From assembly GCF_005503535.1 (NCBI RefSeq), contig NZ_SCNN01000005.1, positions 124,001-188,000 on the forward strand: DNA of 64,000 nt, written 5' to 3'. Every line of letters starts with the position of its first letter. Positions within the stretch are counted from its first letter, which is position 1. This DNA comes from Mesorhizobium comanense. GTDB taxonomy: Bacteria; Pseudomonadota; Alphaproteobacteria; Rhizobiales; Rhizobiaceae. Position numbers and translations under genes: made by a program. Positions 7,617 to 17,082 of the stretch are shown piece after piece. Below the pieces are notes generated by a model. It made no database searches. It was not told the origin of the DNA and was given only the letters and a program-made list of their open reading frames with translations.

Positions 7617-10600
7617 ATGACCCTCATTCCTAAAATCGGTCTGCCGAAAGGCCGTGCCGGCCAATTCATCGTCGATGGCGTCGCCGACGGCTATGAGGCC
7701 TTCGCGCTGGTGCAGGCCGCCCTGGAGATCGCGCCGGACAAGCCGGTGCTGTTCGTGGCGCGCGACGGGCAGCGCCTGCCCGTTATCACCGAGGCGCTGG
7801 CCTTTGCCGCACCTGGCCTGCCGGTGCTGGAACTGCCGGCCTGGGATTGCCTGCCTTACGATCGCGTTTCGCCGGGTTCCGATGCCGCCGCCAAGCGCCT
7901 TGATGCGCTGACGGCGATGATCGCGCTGGCGAAGAAGCCGCACCGCGCCGTCATTCTCACCACCGCCAACGCGCTGCTGCAGCGCATTCCACCCGCCGAT
8001 CTCGTCGAAGCGCAGACCTTCCACGCCAGGCCCGGCAACCAGATCGACATGAACGTGCTGATCGCCCGGCTGGAGACGTCGGGTTTCGAGCGGGTGCCGA
8101 CGGTGCGCGGCATCGGCGAATTCGCGGTGCGCGGCGGCATACTCGACCTGTTCGCGCCGGGCTGGAGCGAGGCACTGCGGCTCGACTTCTTCGGCGATAC
8201 GCTGGAATCGATCCGTGTCTTCGATGCGGCCACGCAGCGCACTACCGGCCAGCGCAAGTCGATGGCCTTGCAGGCGATGAGCGAAGTGGCGCTGACGCCC
8301 GAAACGATCAGCCGCTTCCGCCGCGCCTATATCGAGGCGTTCGGCGCGCCGTCACGCGATGACGGGCTCTACGCCGCGGTCAGCGAAGGCCGGCGCTTCG
8401 CCGGCATGGAACACTGGCTGCCCTTCTTCTATGAGCGGCTGGAATCCGTTTTCGACTATCTGCCCGATGTGCCTGTCGTTTTCGACCATCTCGCGCATGA
8501 GGCTCTGGCTGAACGCCATACGCTGATCCTCGATCACTACGAGGCGCGCAAGAAGCAGGCGGAAGGCGCGTTGAAGGATGCGGTGCCGTACAAGCCGGTG
8601 GCGCCGGATCTGCTCTATCTCTCGCCGGAGAATTTGCGCGCCTCGCTCGGGCAGCGCGAGGATATCGACTTCACCGTCTTCGATGCGCCGGATGTCGGCG
8701 GCAAAAAAGTCTTTCACGGCGGTTCGCGGCAAGGCCGCAGCTTTGCCGAAGAGCGTGCCGATCCCAACATCAACATCTTCGATGTCGTGGTGAAGCACAT
8801 CGCCGACGAGCGCGCCGCGCGCCGGCGCGTGATCATCGCCGGCTGGACCGAAGGCTCGCTCGACCGTCTTGGCCAGATCCTGGCCGAGCACAATCTCGGC
8901 AACCTCAAACCCGTGGCGACCCTGGACGAGGCCGAGAAGCTTGAACCGGGGCAGGCGGCTTTGGCGGTATTGCCACTGGAATCCGGCTTCGAGACCGACA
9001 GGCTGGTGGTCGTCGCCGAACAGGACATCCTCGGCGACCGGCTTATCCGGCGCTCGAAGCGCAAGAAGCGGGCTTCGGATTTCATCGCCGAGGCGTCTTC
9101 CCTGTCGGCGGGCGACATCGTCGTCCATGCCGACCATGGCATAGGCCGTTTTATCGGCCTGCGCACGATCGAAGCCGTCGGTGCGCCGCATGACTGCCTC
9201 GAAATCCACTATGCCGGCGACGACCGGCTGTTCCTGCCGGTCGAGAACATCGAGCTTCTGTCGCGTTACGGCTCTGATTCTGCCGAGGCGACGCTGGACA
9301 AGCTGGGCGGCGGCGCCTGGCAGGCGCGCAAGGCGAGGCTCAAGCGGCGCCTGCTCGACATGGCCGGACAACTGATCCGCATCGCCGCCGAACGGCAGAT
9401 GCGCGCCGCGCCGTCTCTGGTGCCGGCCGAAGGCCTGTACGATGAATTCGCCGCGCGTTTCCCCTACGAAGAGACAGACGATCAGCAGTCGGCGATCGAC
9501 TCGGTTCGCGATGATCTGGGCGCCGGCAAGCCGATGGACCGGTTGATCTGTGGCGATGTCGGCTTCGGCAAGACCGAAGTGGCGCTGCGTGCCGCCTTCA
9601 TCGCCGCGATGGAAGGTTTTCAGGTCGCCGTGGTGGTGCCGACGACGCTGCTGTCGCGCCAGCATTTCAAGACGTTTTCGCAGCGCTTCTCCGGCTTGCC
9701 GATCCGGGTCGCCCAGGCCTCCCGGCTGGTCGGCACCAAGGAACTCGCGGAGACGAAGAAGGCCCTGGCAGAAGGCCAGGTCGACATTGTCGTCGGCACG
9801 CATGCCCTGCTCGGATCCTCGATATCGTTCAAGAATCTCGGCCTGCTGATCATCGATGAGGAGCAGCATTTCGGCGTCAAGCACAAGGAACGCCTGAAAG
9901 ACCTCAAGACCGACGTCCATGTGCTGACCCTGTCGGCGACGCCGATCCCGCGCACGCTGCAACTGGCGCTGACGGGTGTGCGCGAGCTTTCGTTGATTGC
10001 CACGCCACCCGTCGACCGCATGGCGGTGCGCACCTTCATCTCGCCTTTCGATCCGCTGGTCATCCGCGAGACGCTGCTGCGTGAACGTTATCGCGGCGGC
10101 CATTCCTTCTATGTCGTTCCGCGCATCAGCGATCTCGCCGAAATCCATGATTTCCTGAAAGAATCGGTTCCGGAACTGAAAGTGGCGGTGGCCCATGGCC
10201 AGATGCCGCCGGGCGAGCTGGACGACATCATGAACGCCTTCTACGACGGCCAGTACGACGTGCTTCTGTCGACGACCATCGTCGAATCCGGCCTGGACAT
10301 CCCGACCGCCAACACGCTGATCATCCACCGCGCCGACATGTTCGGCCTGTCGCAGCTGTACCAGTTGCGCGGCCGCGTTGGCCGTTCCAAGGTGCGCGCC
10401 TATGCGCTGTTCACGCTGCCGGCCAACCGCAAGCTGACCGATACGGCCGAGCGCCGGCTGAAAGTGCTGCAGTCGCTCGACACGCTCGGCGCCGGCTTCC
10501 AGCTCGCCAGCCATGATCTCGACATAAGGGGCGCCGGCAACCTGCTCGGCGAGGAGCAGTCCGGCCACATCAAGGAAGTCGGTTTCGAGCTCTACCAGCA

Positions 10601-11114
10601 GATGCTGGAGGAGGCTGTCGCCGAGGTGAAGGATTCCGGCGAGGTCCAGGACGGCGGCTGGTCGCCGCAGATCGCGGTCGGTACGGCGGTGATGATCCCG
10701 GAAGGCTACGTGCCCGACCTGCAGCTCAGGCTGGCGCTTTACCGGCGTCTCGGCGACCTCAAAACCACCGAGGAGATCGACGCTTTCGGCGCCGAGCTGA
10801 TCGACCGTTTCGGCCCGCTCCCGGATGAGGTCAAGCATCTCCTGAAGATCGTCTTCATCAAGGCGCTGTGCCGCAAGGCCAATGTCGAGAAGCTCGACGC
10901 CGGGCCCAAGGGGGTCGTCATCCATTTCCGCAAACGCGAGTTTCCCAACCCGGTCGGGCTGGTCAAGTTCATCGGCGAGCAGGGCGCTTTGGCCAAGATC
11001 CGGCCGGATCATAGCGTCGTGTTCGCGCGGGACTGGCCCAACGCCGAAAAGCGCCTTGCCGGCTCGGCTGTCGTCATGACGCAACTGGCGAAGCTGGCGG
11101 AGAAGGCCGCCTGA
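7617..11114 (+). CDS. mfd: Transcription-repair coupling factor Mfd
   Basis: Mfd dislodges RNA polymerase stalled at lesions and recruits UvrA. The 1165-residue length is normal. The order is a UvrB-like N-terminal module (GIGEFAVRGGILDLFAPG, about residues 163-180), the RNA-polymerase-interacting domain (DIVVHADHGIGRFIGL, about 501-516), the RecG-like translocase with Walker A GDVGFGKTE near 646 and the DEEQ box near 746, helicase C-terminal motifs (SATPIPRT, QLRGRVGRSK), and the C-terminal TRCF regulatory domain (SPQIAVGTAVMIPEGYVPD). The ATG at 7617 lies 13 bp after sdhE. Confidence 0.98.
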   Translation: MTLIPKIGLPKGRAGQFIVDGVADGYEAFALVQAALEIAPDKPVLFVARDGQRLPVITEALAFAAPGLPVLELPAWDCLPYDRVSPGSDAAAKRLDALTAMIALAKKPHRAVILTTANALLQRIPPADLVEAQTFHARPGNQIDMNVLIARLETSGFERVPTVRGIGEFAVRGGILDLFAPGWSEALRLDFFGDTLESIRVFDAATQRTTGQRKSMALQAMSEVALTPETISRFRRAYIEAFGAPSRDDGLYAAVSEGRRFAGMEHWLPFFYERLESVFDYLPDVPVVFDHLAHEALAERHTLILDHYEARKKQAEGALKDAVPYKPVAPDLLYLSPENLRASLGQREDIDFTVFDAPDVGGKKVFHGGSRQGRSFAEERADPNINIFDVVVKHIADERAARRRVIIAGWTEGSLDRLGQILAEHNLGNLKPVATLDEAEKLEPGQAALAVLPLESGFETDRLVVVAEQDILGDRLIRRSKRKKRASDFIAEASSLSAGDIVVHADHGIGRFIGLRTIEAVGAPHDCLEIHYAGDDRLFLPVENIELLSRYGSDSAEATLDKLGGGAWQARKARLKRRLLDMAGQLIRIAAERQMRAAPSLVPAEGLYDEFAARFPYEETDDQQSAIDSVRDDLGAGKPMDRLICGDVGFGKTEVALRAAFIAAMEGFQVAVVVPTTLLSRQHFKTFSQRFSGLPIRVAQASRLVGTKELAETKKALAEGQVDIVVGTHALLGSSISFKNLGLLIIDEEQHFGVKHKERLKDLKTDVHVLTLSATPIPRTLQLALTGVRELSLIATPPVDRMAVRTFISPFDPLVIRETLLRERYRGGHSFYVVPRISDLAEIHDFLKESVPELKVAVAHGQMPPGELDDIMNAFYDGQYDVLLSTTIVESGLDIPTANTLIIHRADMFGLSQLYQLRGRVGRSKVRAYALFTLPANRKLTDTAERRLKVLQSLDTLGAGFQLASHDLDIRGAGNLLGEEQSGHIKEVGFELYQQMLEEAVAEVKDSGEVQDGGWSPQIAVGTAVMIPEGYVPDLQLRLALYRRLGDLKTTEEIDAFGAELIDRFGPLPDEVKHLLKIVFIKALCRKANVEKLDAGPKGVVIHFRKREFPNPVGLVKFIGEQGALAKIRPDHSVVFARDWPNAEKRLAGSAVVMTQLAKLAEKAA

Positions 11115-11257
11115 TCTCGGTTTGGGACCGCTGCACCCGGGCCAAGCCATTCGCCAGCGCTGAAATTCCGGTCTAGAATAGGAAATCGGCTTCGTGTATG
11201 GAGCCGCCACCCCTTATAGGGGCTGAGATCGCGGGCGAGGGCGCTCGCTTGTTGTTT

Positions 11258-11307
11258 GACGCAATTCCGGGCGGAAAGCCGCTTCAACACTTTTCCTGGA
11301 ATTGCTC
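11258..11307 (-). repeat. Dispersed 50-bp intergenic repeat, copy A
   Basis: The sequence starting GACGCAATTCCGGGCGGAAA and ending CCTGGAATTGCTC matches the reverse complement of the copy at 19571-19620, with a few substitutions in about 50 positions. It carries imperfect self-complementarity (GCAATTCC...GGAATTGC at its ends). It lies 23 bp before the ATG of the DAHP synthase gene, so it would be in that gene's leader. Confidence 0.75.
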
Positions 11308-11330
11308 CGAAAGGGCGTTTGGGTGCAACG

Positions 11331-12704
11331 ATGACGAAATGGTCGCCGAATTCGTGGAGAGCAAAGCCGATCAAGCAGGTTCCCGCCTATCCGGACCTTG
11401 CGGCGCTGAAGAACACGGAAGCCCAGCTTGCCACCTTCCCGCCGCTTGTCTTCGCAGGTGAGGCGCGCAAGCTGAAGAAGCAGCTCGCGGCCGTCGCGAA
11501 TGGCGAAGCCTTCCTGCTCCAGGGTGGCGATTGTGCCGAGAGCTTTGCCGAACACGGCGCCGACAACATCCGCGACTTCTTCCGCGTCTTCCTGCAGATG
11601 TCGGTGGTGCTGACCTTTGCCGGCGCGCAGCCGGTGGTCAAGGTCGGCCGCGTCGCCGGCCAGTTCGCCAAGCCGCGCTCGTCCGACAACGAGACCAAGG
11701 GCGACGCGACGTTGCCCAGCTATCGCGGCGACATCATCAACGGCATCGAGTTCGACGCCAGGTCGCGCATTCCCGATCCCGCCCGCCAGGAAATGGCCTA
11801 CCGACAGTCGGCGGCGACGCTGAACCTTCTGCGCGCCTTCGCCCAGGGCGGCTACGCCAGCCTGGAGAATGTCCATCGCTGGATGCTCGGCTTCGTATCC
11901 GACAGCCCGCAAGGCGAGAAATACGAGTCGCTCGCCAACCGCATCACCGAGACGATGGACTTCATGAAGGCCGTCGGCATCACGTCTGAAACCAACTATG
12001 CGCTGCGCGAGACCGATTTCTACACCAGCCACGAAGCGCTGCTGCTCGGCTACGAGGAGGCGCTGACCCGCATCGATTCGACCTCCGGCGACTGGTATGC
12101 CACCTCCGGCCACATGATCTGGATCGGTGACCGCACGCGCCAGCCCGATCACGCGCATGTCGAATATTGCCGCGGCATCAAGAACCCGCTCGGCCTGAAG
12201 TGCGGCCCGTCGCTGACGCCGGATGGCCTGCTGGAACTGATCGACCTGCTCAATCCTGAAAACGAGCCCGGCCGGCTGACGCTGATCGCACGCTTCGGTT
12301 CCGACAAGGTGGCCGATCATCTGCCCAAGCTGGTGCGCGCCGTGCAGAAGGAAGGCCGCAGCGTGGTGTGGTCGTCGGACCCGATGCACGGCAACACGAT
12401 CGAGGCCGCCGGCTACAAGACACGGCCCTTCGACCGCATCCTTAAGGAAGTGCAGACCTTCTTCGAGGTGCACCGCGCCGAAGGCACGCATCCGGGCGGC
12501 ATCCATGTCGAGATGACCGGCAAGAACGTCACCGAGTGCACGGGCGGCGCCCGCGCCATCACCGCCGAGGAATTGCAGGACCGCTATCACACCCACTGCG
12601 ACCCGCGCCTCAATGCCGACCAGGCGATCGAACTGGCCTTTCTGGTCTCGGACCTGCTCAAGAAGAGCCACACGGTTCAGCACAAGCAGGCCGTCAACGG
12701 CTGA
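11331..12704 (+). CDS. aroG: Class II 3-deoxy-D-arabino-heptulosonate 7-phosphate (DAHP) synthase
   Basis: Condenses phosphoenolpyruvate with erythrose-4-phosphate, the first step of the shikimate pathway. The 457-residue protein starts [20 protein letters not shown], the typical class II (plant-type) N-terminus. An upstream in-frame start would add 25 residues lying inside a dispersed repeat, so I reject it. Class II signatures are visible: [41 protein letters not shown], and [13 protein letters not shown] near the C-terminus with metal and substrate ligands. Plausibly feedback-controlled like other class II enzymes, but no allosteric residues can be judged here. A good terminator follows at 12732. 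Confidence 0.96.
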   Translation: MTKWSPNSWRAKPIKQVPAYPDLAALKNTEAQLATFPPLVFAGEARKLKKQLAAVANGEAFLLQGGDCAESFAEHGADNIRDFFRVFLQMSVVLTFAGAQPVVKVGRVAGQFAKPRSSDNETKGDATLPSYRGDIINGIEFDARSRIPDPARQEMAYRQSAATLNLLRAFAQGGYASLENVHRWMLGFVSDSPQGEKYESLANRITETMDFMKAVGITSETNYALRETDFYTSHEALLLGYEEALTRIDSTSGDWYATSGHMIWIGDRTRQPDHAHVEYCRGIKNPLGLKCGPSLTPDGLLELIDLLNPENEPGRLTLIARFGSDKVADHLPKLVRAVQKEGRSVVWSSDPMHGNTIEAAGYKTRPFDRILKEVQTFFEVHRAEGTHPGGIHVEMTGKNVTECTGGARAITAEELQDRYHTHCDPRLNADQAIELAFLVSDLLKKSHTVQHKQAVNG

Positions 12705-12731
12705 TCAGCCGCCTCTGCTTGACCCTTAGGG

Positions 12732-12760
12732 AAGGCGCCGGAGAGATTCGGCGCCTTTTT
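12732..12760 (+). terminator. Rho-independent terminator after the DAHP synthase gene
   Basis: A perfect 9-bp stem AAGGCGCCG / CGGCGCCTT with an 8-nt loop is followed directly by TTT (five T in all from the end of the stem). It starts 27 bp after the stop codon. Confidence 0.85.
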
Positions 12761-12883
12761 CATTGCGCAGCCTTGCTCCCGGCCCGTCAAACCTTACGAA
12801 AATGTATACCCGCGCGACCATTGCCAGACCAAGATTGAGGCGAAGTTTGCCTCGAGATTTCCTTATTCGGCTAGGATTCGGCA

Positions 12884-13453
12884 ATGGCAATGGAAGACGC
12901 TACCCAGGAGCACCTCGAGAACGCCGAGCATGCCGAACATGCCGCGCATGAGGGCAATCCGTTTCTGACCACGGTCTCGGTAACCATAGCGGTGCTGGCG
13001 GTTCTGGCCGCGACGGTCGGCAGTTTCGAGTCGCTCGAAACCGCCGAGGCGATCAACGACAAGAGCGAGGCGGGCTACCTCCAGAACAAGGCCAGCGATC
13101 AATGGAGCTTCTTTCAGGCAAAAAGCATCAAGAAGAACAGCTACGAGATCGCGGCGGCGATGGGTGGTCCCACTGCCGACCAGTTCCAGGCCAACGCCAA
13201 GCGCAATGAGGCCGATAGTGCCGAGATCCAGGCCAAGGCGACCGAGTTCGAGAACCAGGTCGACGAGAAACTGCGCGACAGCGACGTGCGGGAACACCGC
13301 CACCACGTGCTGACGTTGGCGGTGACGCTGCTGCACATCTCGATCGCGGTCGCGACCTTGTCCATCATTACCCATGGCAAGCGCTGGCCGTGGATCGGCT
13401 CGCTGGCGCTCGGCGGCTTGGGCATCATCGCGGCTGGCTTCGCCTATGCCTGA
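12884..13453 (+). CDS. DUF4337 family membrane protein
   Basis: A 189-residue protein. It begins with an acidic helix rich in Glu, His and Ala (EHLENAEHAEHAAHEG), then a first membrane segment (TTVSVTIAVLAVLAATVGSF) at about residues 29-48. A charged, helical central part has QWSFFQAKSIKKNSYE, the DUF4337 signature. Two C-terminal hydrophobic helices follow (HVLTLAVTLLHISIAVATLS and IGSLALGGLGIIAAGFAYA). Function unknown. It is convergent with the diguanylate cyclase gene, 44 bp apart. Confidence 0.85.
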   Translation: MAMEDATQEHLENAEHAEHAAHEGNPFLTTVSVTIAVLAVLAATVGSFESLETAEAINDKSEAGYLQNKASDQWSFFQAKSIKKNSYEIAAAMGGPTADQFQANAKRNEADSAEIQAKATEFENQVDEKLRDSDVREHRHHVLTLAVTLLHISIAVATLSIITHGKRWPWIGSLALGGLGIIAAGFAYA

Positions 13454-13497
13454 CCGTGCCGGCTCCGCCAGCGCGGTTCGACAGGATCGATCCTTGA

Positions 13498-14580
13498 TCA
13501 GTCCTTCTTGTAGAGCAGCCAGCTCTTGCCGGCGCGGCCGGCCATCGTCGAGTGCTTGGTGACGCGGTTGCGCCCGCTGACCTTGGAGCGGTAGAGCGCC
13601 CGGTCTGCCTTGGTGTACAGATCTTCGGGGCCTTCCGCCTCGGACGCCATGCAGATGCCCATCGAGACGGTCACGGTGCCGTAATTCATGCCGGTCTGGC
13701 TGCTGGTGAACGGCGTCTGCTCGATCAGCGTGCGAATACGCTCCGCGATCTCATAAGTGGCGTCCTCGCTGGCGCCTTCGACGATCAGCGCGAACTCCTC
13801 GCCGCCGGTCCGGGCGACGAACATGTCGCCGCGAATGCTGGTTTGCAAAATGTCGGCGATGATCTGGATGATCTTGTCACCCACAGGATGCCCGTATCTG
13901 TCGTTGATGTCCTTGAAGCGATCGATGTCGGCAAGGATCAGCGCGTTGAACAGGATGCCCTTGTTGCTGGTATAGATTCGGGTGATTTCCTTGTCGAAGG
14001 CGCGGCGGTTCCAGATCTGGGTCAGCGGATCGGTATCGGCAAGCCGCTTGTATTCCTCGAGCTTCGACTTGACGCTCTCCAGTTCCGCGGTCTTGTCGCT
14101 GAGCGTCGAGGCGACCTGCCGTCCGTGATCGATCGTGGAATTCGTGGCGACCGCCATGGCGCTGGCGATCTTCTGCAGCAAATCCTGAGAAAGCAGGCTG
14201 CGGTTGCTGAGGCCGCTGGATGTCTCGTCGAGGATCTTGCCGTATTTCTCGATGTGGCTACGCTCGCTCCTCAACAGAGAGGCGATGTCCTCGAGCTCCT
14301 TGGCAATGACATCGCGCGCATGCTCGACAATGCCCGGCCCATGGTTGTGCGCAAAAAAAGCCCGCCCGATCTTGTCCAGGTCATCCTGGGTCGGCCGGCT
14401 GCTGAGCGAAACGACGGCGAGACTGAGTTCGCGGTTCGAGCCACTCAGGGCTTCGTAGAAGATCTCATAGTTACGCGGCAGGCCAAGCACGCCCAGCTGG
14501 CGCATCGTGGCGACGACGGTGCTGGCAATGTCGGTGTTTCTGTCGGTCTGGACGGCTGCCGGCTGCATCTTGTTGTTCAC
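13498..14580 (-). CDS. GGDEF-domain diguanylate cyclase (soluble)
   Basis: A 360-residue protein expected to make cyclic di-GMP from two GTP. The first 180 residues are helical with no membrane segment or recognisable PAS/GAF fold, ending in a coiled stretch before the classic ADTDPLTQIWNRRAFD entry at about 181-196. The catalytic motif is GGEEF at 259-263, an active form. At the inhibitory I-site position, where RxxD is expected, the sequence reads RGDM (249-252), so the usual aspartate is missing and product inhibition may be weak. Neighbours give no hint of the input signal. It is not the RgsP-type multidomain enzyme of rhizobial polar growth. Confidence 0.93.
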   Translation of the reverse strand: MNNKMQPAAVQTDRNTDIASTVVATMRQLGVLGLPRNYEIFYEALSGSNRELSLAVVSLSSRPTQDDLDKIGRAFFAHNHGPGIVEHARDVIAKELEDIASLLRSERSHIEKYGKILDETSSGLSNRSLLSQDLLQKIASAMAVATNSTIDHGRQVASTLSDKTAELESVKSKLEEYKRLADTDPLTQIWNRRAFDKEITRIYTSNKGILFNALILADIDRFKDINDRYGHPVGDKIIQIIADILQTSIRGDMFVARTGGEEFALIVEGASEDATYEIAERIRTLIEQTPFTSSQTGMNYGTVTVSMGICMASEAEGPEDLYTKADRALYRSKVSGRNRVTKHSTMAGRAGKSWLLYKKD

Positions 14581-14962
14581 TCTTCCCCCTGGAGGCCATC
14601 GCCAATCTGGCAGGCATCCATTATCGCCGTCCTGGGGAACGCTACCCGTATCAGTCCATTTGCGTCAGGCGCGTCCCCACCCGCACCCTACGCATGACCC
14701 GACCATAAATGCAGCAGCGCTAAAGTTTTCTTAATTTGCAGCACGGTCCGTGGTTTTCTCTACCTGTGGCTGTAAAAGCTCATCGCTCAGCCACGATCAC
14801 CTTCGGACAACGGTCACTTGCGCGCGAATTCACGCAATGTGATGTCGAAAATGAAATTCAATTCCGGATTTTCTGCATCAGTACATGTCGCATTTGCTTG
14901 CGTGTCGCGCCTGGAAAGCTGGAATCCTCGGGGAAAGGCGAGGTCCTTGAAGGAGGGGCGAG
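14581..14962. other. 382-bp intergenic region, no gene seen
   Basis: The region lies between divergent genes (diguanylate cyclase leftward, GFA protein rightward) and should hold both promoters. The part from 14700 to 14900 is visibly more AT-rich than its surroundings. An imperfect inverted repeat, TCACTTGCG ... CGCAATGTGA, occurs near 14814-14842. I find no convincing ORF, RNA gene or terminator. AGGAGGGGCG just before 14963 is the ribosome-binding site of the next gene. Confidence 0.5.
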
Positions 14963-15382
14963 ATGAGTGACGGTCACCAGGGCTCATGTCTGTGCGGAGC
15001 GATCCGGTTCCGCACGCGCGGGGTGCTACGCGGTGTCATCTACTGCCATTGTTCGCAGTGTCGCAAACAGAGCGGACATTTCTATGCGGCGACCAATATC
15101 GCGGATGCCGACATTGTCGTCGAAGGTGCCGACAACATCACCTGGTACGAGGCATCGTCCTTCGCCAAACGCGGTTTCTGCAAGACATGCGGCTCGCTGC
15201 TGTTCTGGAAGCCTCGCGAAGACGCCTATGTTTCGGTCCTTGCGGGATCGTTCGATCAGCCGACCGGCCTCGAGGGCGAATGCCATATCTTTGTCGGCGA
15301 CAAGGGTGACTATTACTCGATTGACGATGACCTGCCGCGGTTCGAAAAATCGACGCCGTCGGTCAAGGTGGCCGGCGATTGA
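14963..15382 (+). CDS. GFA family (glutathione-dependent formaldehyde-activating enzyme-like) zinc protein
   Basis: A 139-residue protein of the GFA/CENP-V fold. The cysteine pattern is complete: C9-x-C11, C28-x-C30-x2-C33 and C73-x2-C76, the ligands of the structural and catalytic zinc ions. The Gfa prototype was described as an S-hydroxymethylglutathione-forming enzyme, but many paralogues with this fold have unknown substrates, so only the fold is claimed. It has a strong ribosome-binding site (AGGAGG) and stands alone, 77 bp before dgkA on the same strand. Confidence 0.88.
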   Translation: MSDGHQGSCLCGAIRFRTRGVLRGVIYCHCSQCRKQSGHFYAATNIADADIVVEGADNITWYEASSFAKRGFCKTCGSLLFWKPREDAYVSVLAGSFDQPTGLEGECHIFVGDKGDYYSIDDDLPRFEKSTPSVKVAGD

Positions 15383-15459
15383 AATTTGGCCGCTGAGCCT
15401 TATTCCATTGATCGGGCCATTGCTTTATCCCGGGCCGGTGACTCGCAAAGGGGCCTGGC

Positions 15460-15819
15460 ATGCAGCGGCTGATCGATGCTTTCTTCAACTCGGTGCGGGC
15501 GTTCCGCAAGCTGACCGCCAGCGAAAAGGCCTTTCAGCAGGAGTTGATGCTGCTTGTGCTCGCGCTGCCGGCCGGATGGTTCATTTCCGTCTCCTGGCGC
15601 GGTTACGCCCTGCTGATCGGCGCGGTGCTGCTCCTGATCATGGTCGAGGTGCTCAACACCGGCATCGAGGCGGCCTGCGACGCCTTCAGCCGTGAGTTCA
15701 ATGTCGACATCCAGCTGGCCAAGGACTGCGGTTCGCTGGCGGTCCTGATCTCCGTGGTCATTGTCGCCGGTGTCTGGGGCATCGCGCTCATCGAACGGAT
15801 TACCGGCTTTCCCATTTAA
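15460..15819 (+). CDS. dgkA: Diacylglycerol kinase (membrane, DgkA type)
   Basis: A 119-residue integral membrane enzyme that phosphorylates diacylglycerol to phosphatidic acid, recycling lipid released during periplasmic glucan or phosphoethanolamine modification. Conserved features seen: FRKLTASEKAFQQE near the N-terminus (surface helix with the catalytic glutamate), ISVSWRGYALLIGAVLLLIM, and EVLNTGIEAACDAFS, the family signature near residue 64, followed by AKDCGSLAVLISVV. Three transmembrane helices are expected. The stop is 30 bp from the stop of the convergent DedA gene. Confidence 0.95.
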   Translation: MQRLIDAFFNSVRAFRKLTASEKAFQQELMLLVLALPAGWFISVSWRGYALLIGAVLLLIMVEVLNTGIEAACDAFSREFNVDIQLAKDCGSLAVLISVVIVAGVWGIALIERITGFPI

Positions 15820-15849
15820 TCACCCTCCCGGCGATCGCCGCCGACGAGC

Positions 15850-16437
15850 TCACTGTTCCCGGCCGCGCTCGCGCCTGGCGATGTGGCGGGCGGCCAGCCA
15901 CGCCAGGACGGCCACGGTCAACCCTATGCCCAGGCCGATCAACAGCCGCTCGTGATGGGCCAGTGCCTTGCCGATTATCTGCTCCGCGCCCAGTCCAAAG
16001 ACATAGCCGATCGTGCTGAACAGCATCGCCCAGATGACAGATGAAATCGCGTTGAGGACGACGAAGCGGGGTGCCGGTATGGTCGAAAGACCGGCGGCGA
16101 TGCCCCCGACCAGCCGCATCCCGTAGATGTAGCGGTTCGACAGCACGAAGATGTTGGGGTGGGTGTTGAGCAGGCGGTAGGCGCGGCGAAAGCCGGGACG
16201 CCGGCGCAACCTGACGACATGACGGTTGTCGGCGAAGCTTCGGCCGAGGATGAAGAAGAAGGTGTCGCCGACGAATGCTCCGAGCGAAGCCGCCACGAAT
16301 GTATGCCAGAGCACGAAAACATGCTGGTGGGCGAAGAATCCGCCAAGGATGGCGGCGCTTTCGCCTTCGGCCACGCAGCCGAGGAAAACCGCCAGCAATC
16401 CGTATTGTTCGATGAAGTGATGGATCGCCTCGGTCAT
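15850..16437 (-). CDS. DedA family membrane protein
   Basis: A 195-residue DedA/SNARE-associated family protein. Members are flippase-like membrane proteins linked to undecaprenyl phosphate or phospholipid recycling and to membrane potential. The motif GAFVGDTFFFILGRSFAD matches the conserved G-x3-GD-x3-Y/F-x2-GR pattern, and FVLSNRYIYGMRLVGGIAAG matches the F-x3-R-x3-G motif of the second half. Several hydrophobic helices are present, including one near the C-terminus before an Arg-rich tail. Its ATG overlaps the stop of the upstream DUF1003 gene (ATGA), so the two are translationally coupled. Confidence 0.92.
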   Translation of the reverse strand: MTEAIHHFIEQYGLLAVFLGCVAEGESAAILGGFFAHQHVFVLWHTFVAASLGAFVGDTFFFILGRSFADNRHVVRLRRRPGFRRAYRLLNTHPNIFVLSNRYIYGMRLVGGIAAGLSTIPAPRFVVLNAISSVIWAMLFSTIGYVFGLGAEQIIGKALAHHERLLIGLGIGLTVAVLAWLAARHIARRERGREQ

Positions 16438-16994
16438 GGCGCGGACTGCTGCGAAAGTCTTTCATCGATGCGCTTGACCGTTTCCGCCAGCCGCACGATC
16501 TCGTCGCGCATGCCCAGAATCTGGCTGTGGCGCAGCTCGTCCAGTTTCTCATGCAGCGCCATGATCTCGATCTCGGCCTTGAGATTGACCTCGTAGTCAT
16601 GCGCTGCGTCGATACGGTCCCGCTCGGTCTGGCGGTTCTGCGCCATCATGATGACGGGCGCCTGCAAGGCGGCGATCATCGACAGCACCAGGTTGAGGAA
16701 GATGAAGGGGTAGGGGTCGAAGGCATCGCGGGTCAAAAGCCAGACATTGCCTGATGTCCACAGGACCAGGAAAACGATAAAGCCGACAATGAAGGACCAT
16801 GAGCCGCCGATGCGCGCGATCATGTCGGCGAGCCGGTCGCCAAAAGTCTGGTGGAAGGCGACGGCCTTGTTGGTATCCCTGGTGATGGTGGTGCGTTCGA
16901 TGGTGCTTTGCAGCACCCGGCTTTCGAGCAGGCTCAGTCCATCCGGCCTTCGCTTCAGCCAGCGGTTCGCCAGGTCGTCGATCGTCTTGTTCAT
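16434..16994 (-). CDS. DUF1003 family membrane protein
   Basis: A 186-residue protein. The central segment has two hydrophobic helices: SWSFIVGFIVFLVLWTSGNV and PFIFLNLVLSMIAALQAPVI, joined by FDPYPF. This, with MMAQNRQTERDRIDAAHDYE, is the DUF1003 signature. The C-terminus is a predicted coiled coil (VNLKAEIEIMALHEKLDELR) ending in a basic/acidic tail. Function is not established. It is the first gene of a two-gene operon with the DedA gene, joined by a 4-bp overlap. Confidence 0.92.
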   Translation of the reverse strand: MNKTIDDLANRWLKRRPDGLSLLESRVLQSTIERTTITRDTNKAVAFHQTFGDRLADMIARIGGSWSFIVGFIVFLVLWTSGNVWLLTRDAFDPYPFIFLNLVLSMIAALQAPVIMMAQNRQTERDRIDAAHDYEVNLKAEIEIMALHEKLDELRHSQILGMRDEIVRLAETVKRIDERLSQQSAP

Positions 16995-17082
16995 GGCCGT
17001 CTCCGGGGCTTGCCTGTCATAAGACCTAGAGGCTGCGGGCCGTCTCGGGAAGTGTTACATCTAGCCGAACTGTGAGGGACCC

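Noticed and set aside
8352..11210. Open frame of 952 codons on the - strand over mfd
   Set aside because: mfd has complete helicase motifs on the other strand; the mirror frame has no recognisable feature and results from GC-rich codon bias.
14814..14842. Regulatory inverted repeat TCACTTGCG...CGCAATGTGA
   Set aside because: The arms differ by an inserted base and there is no second copy, so it is too weak to call an operator.
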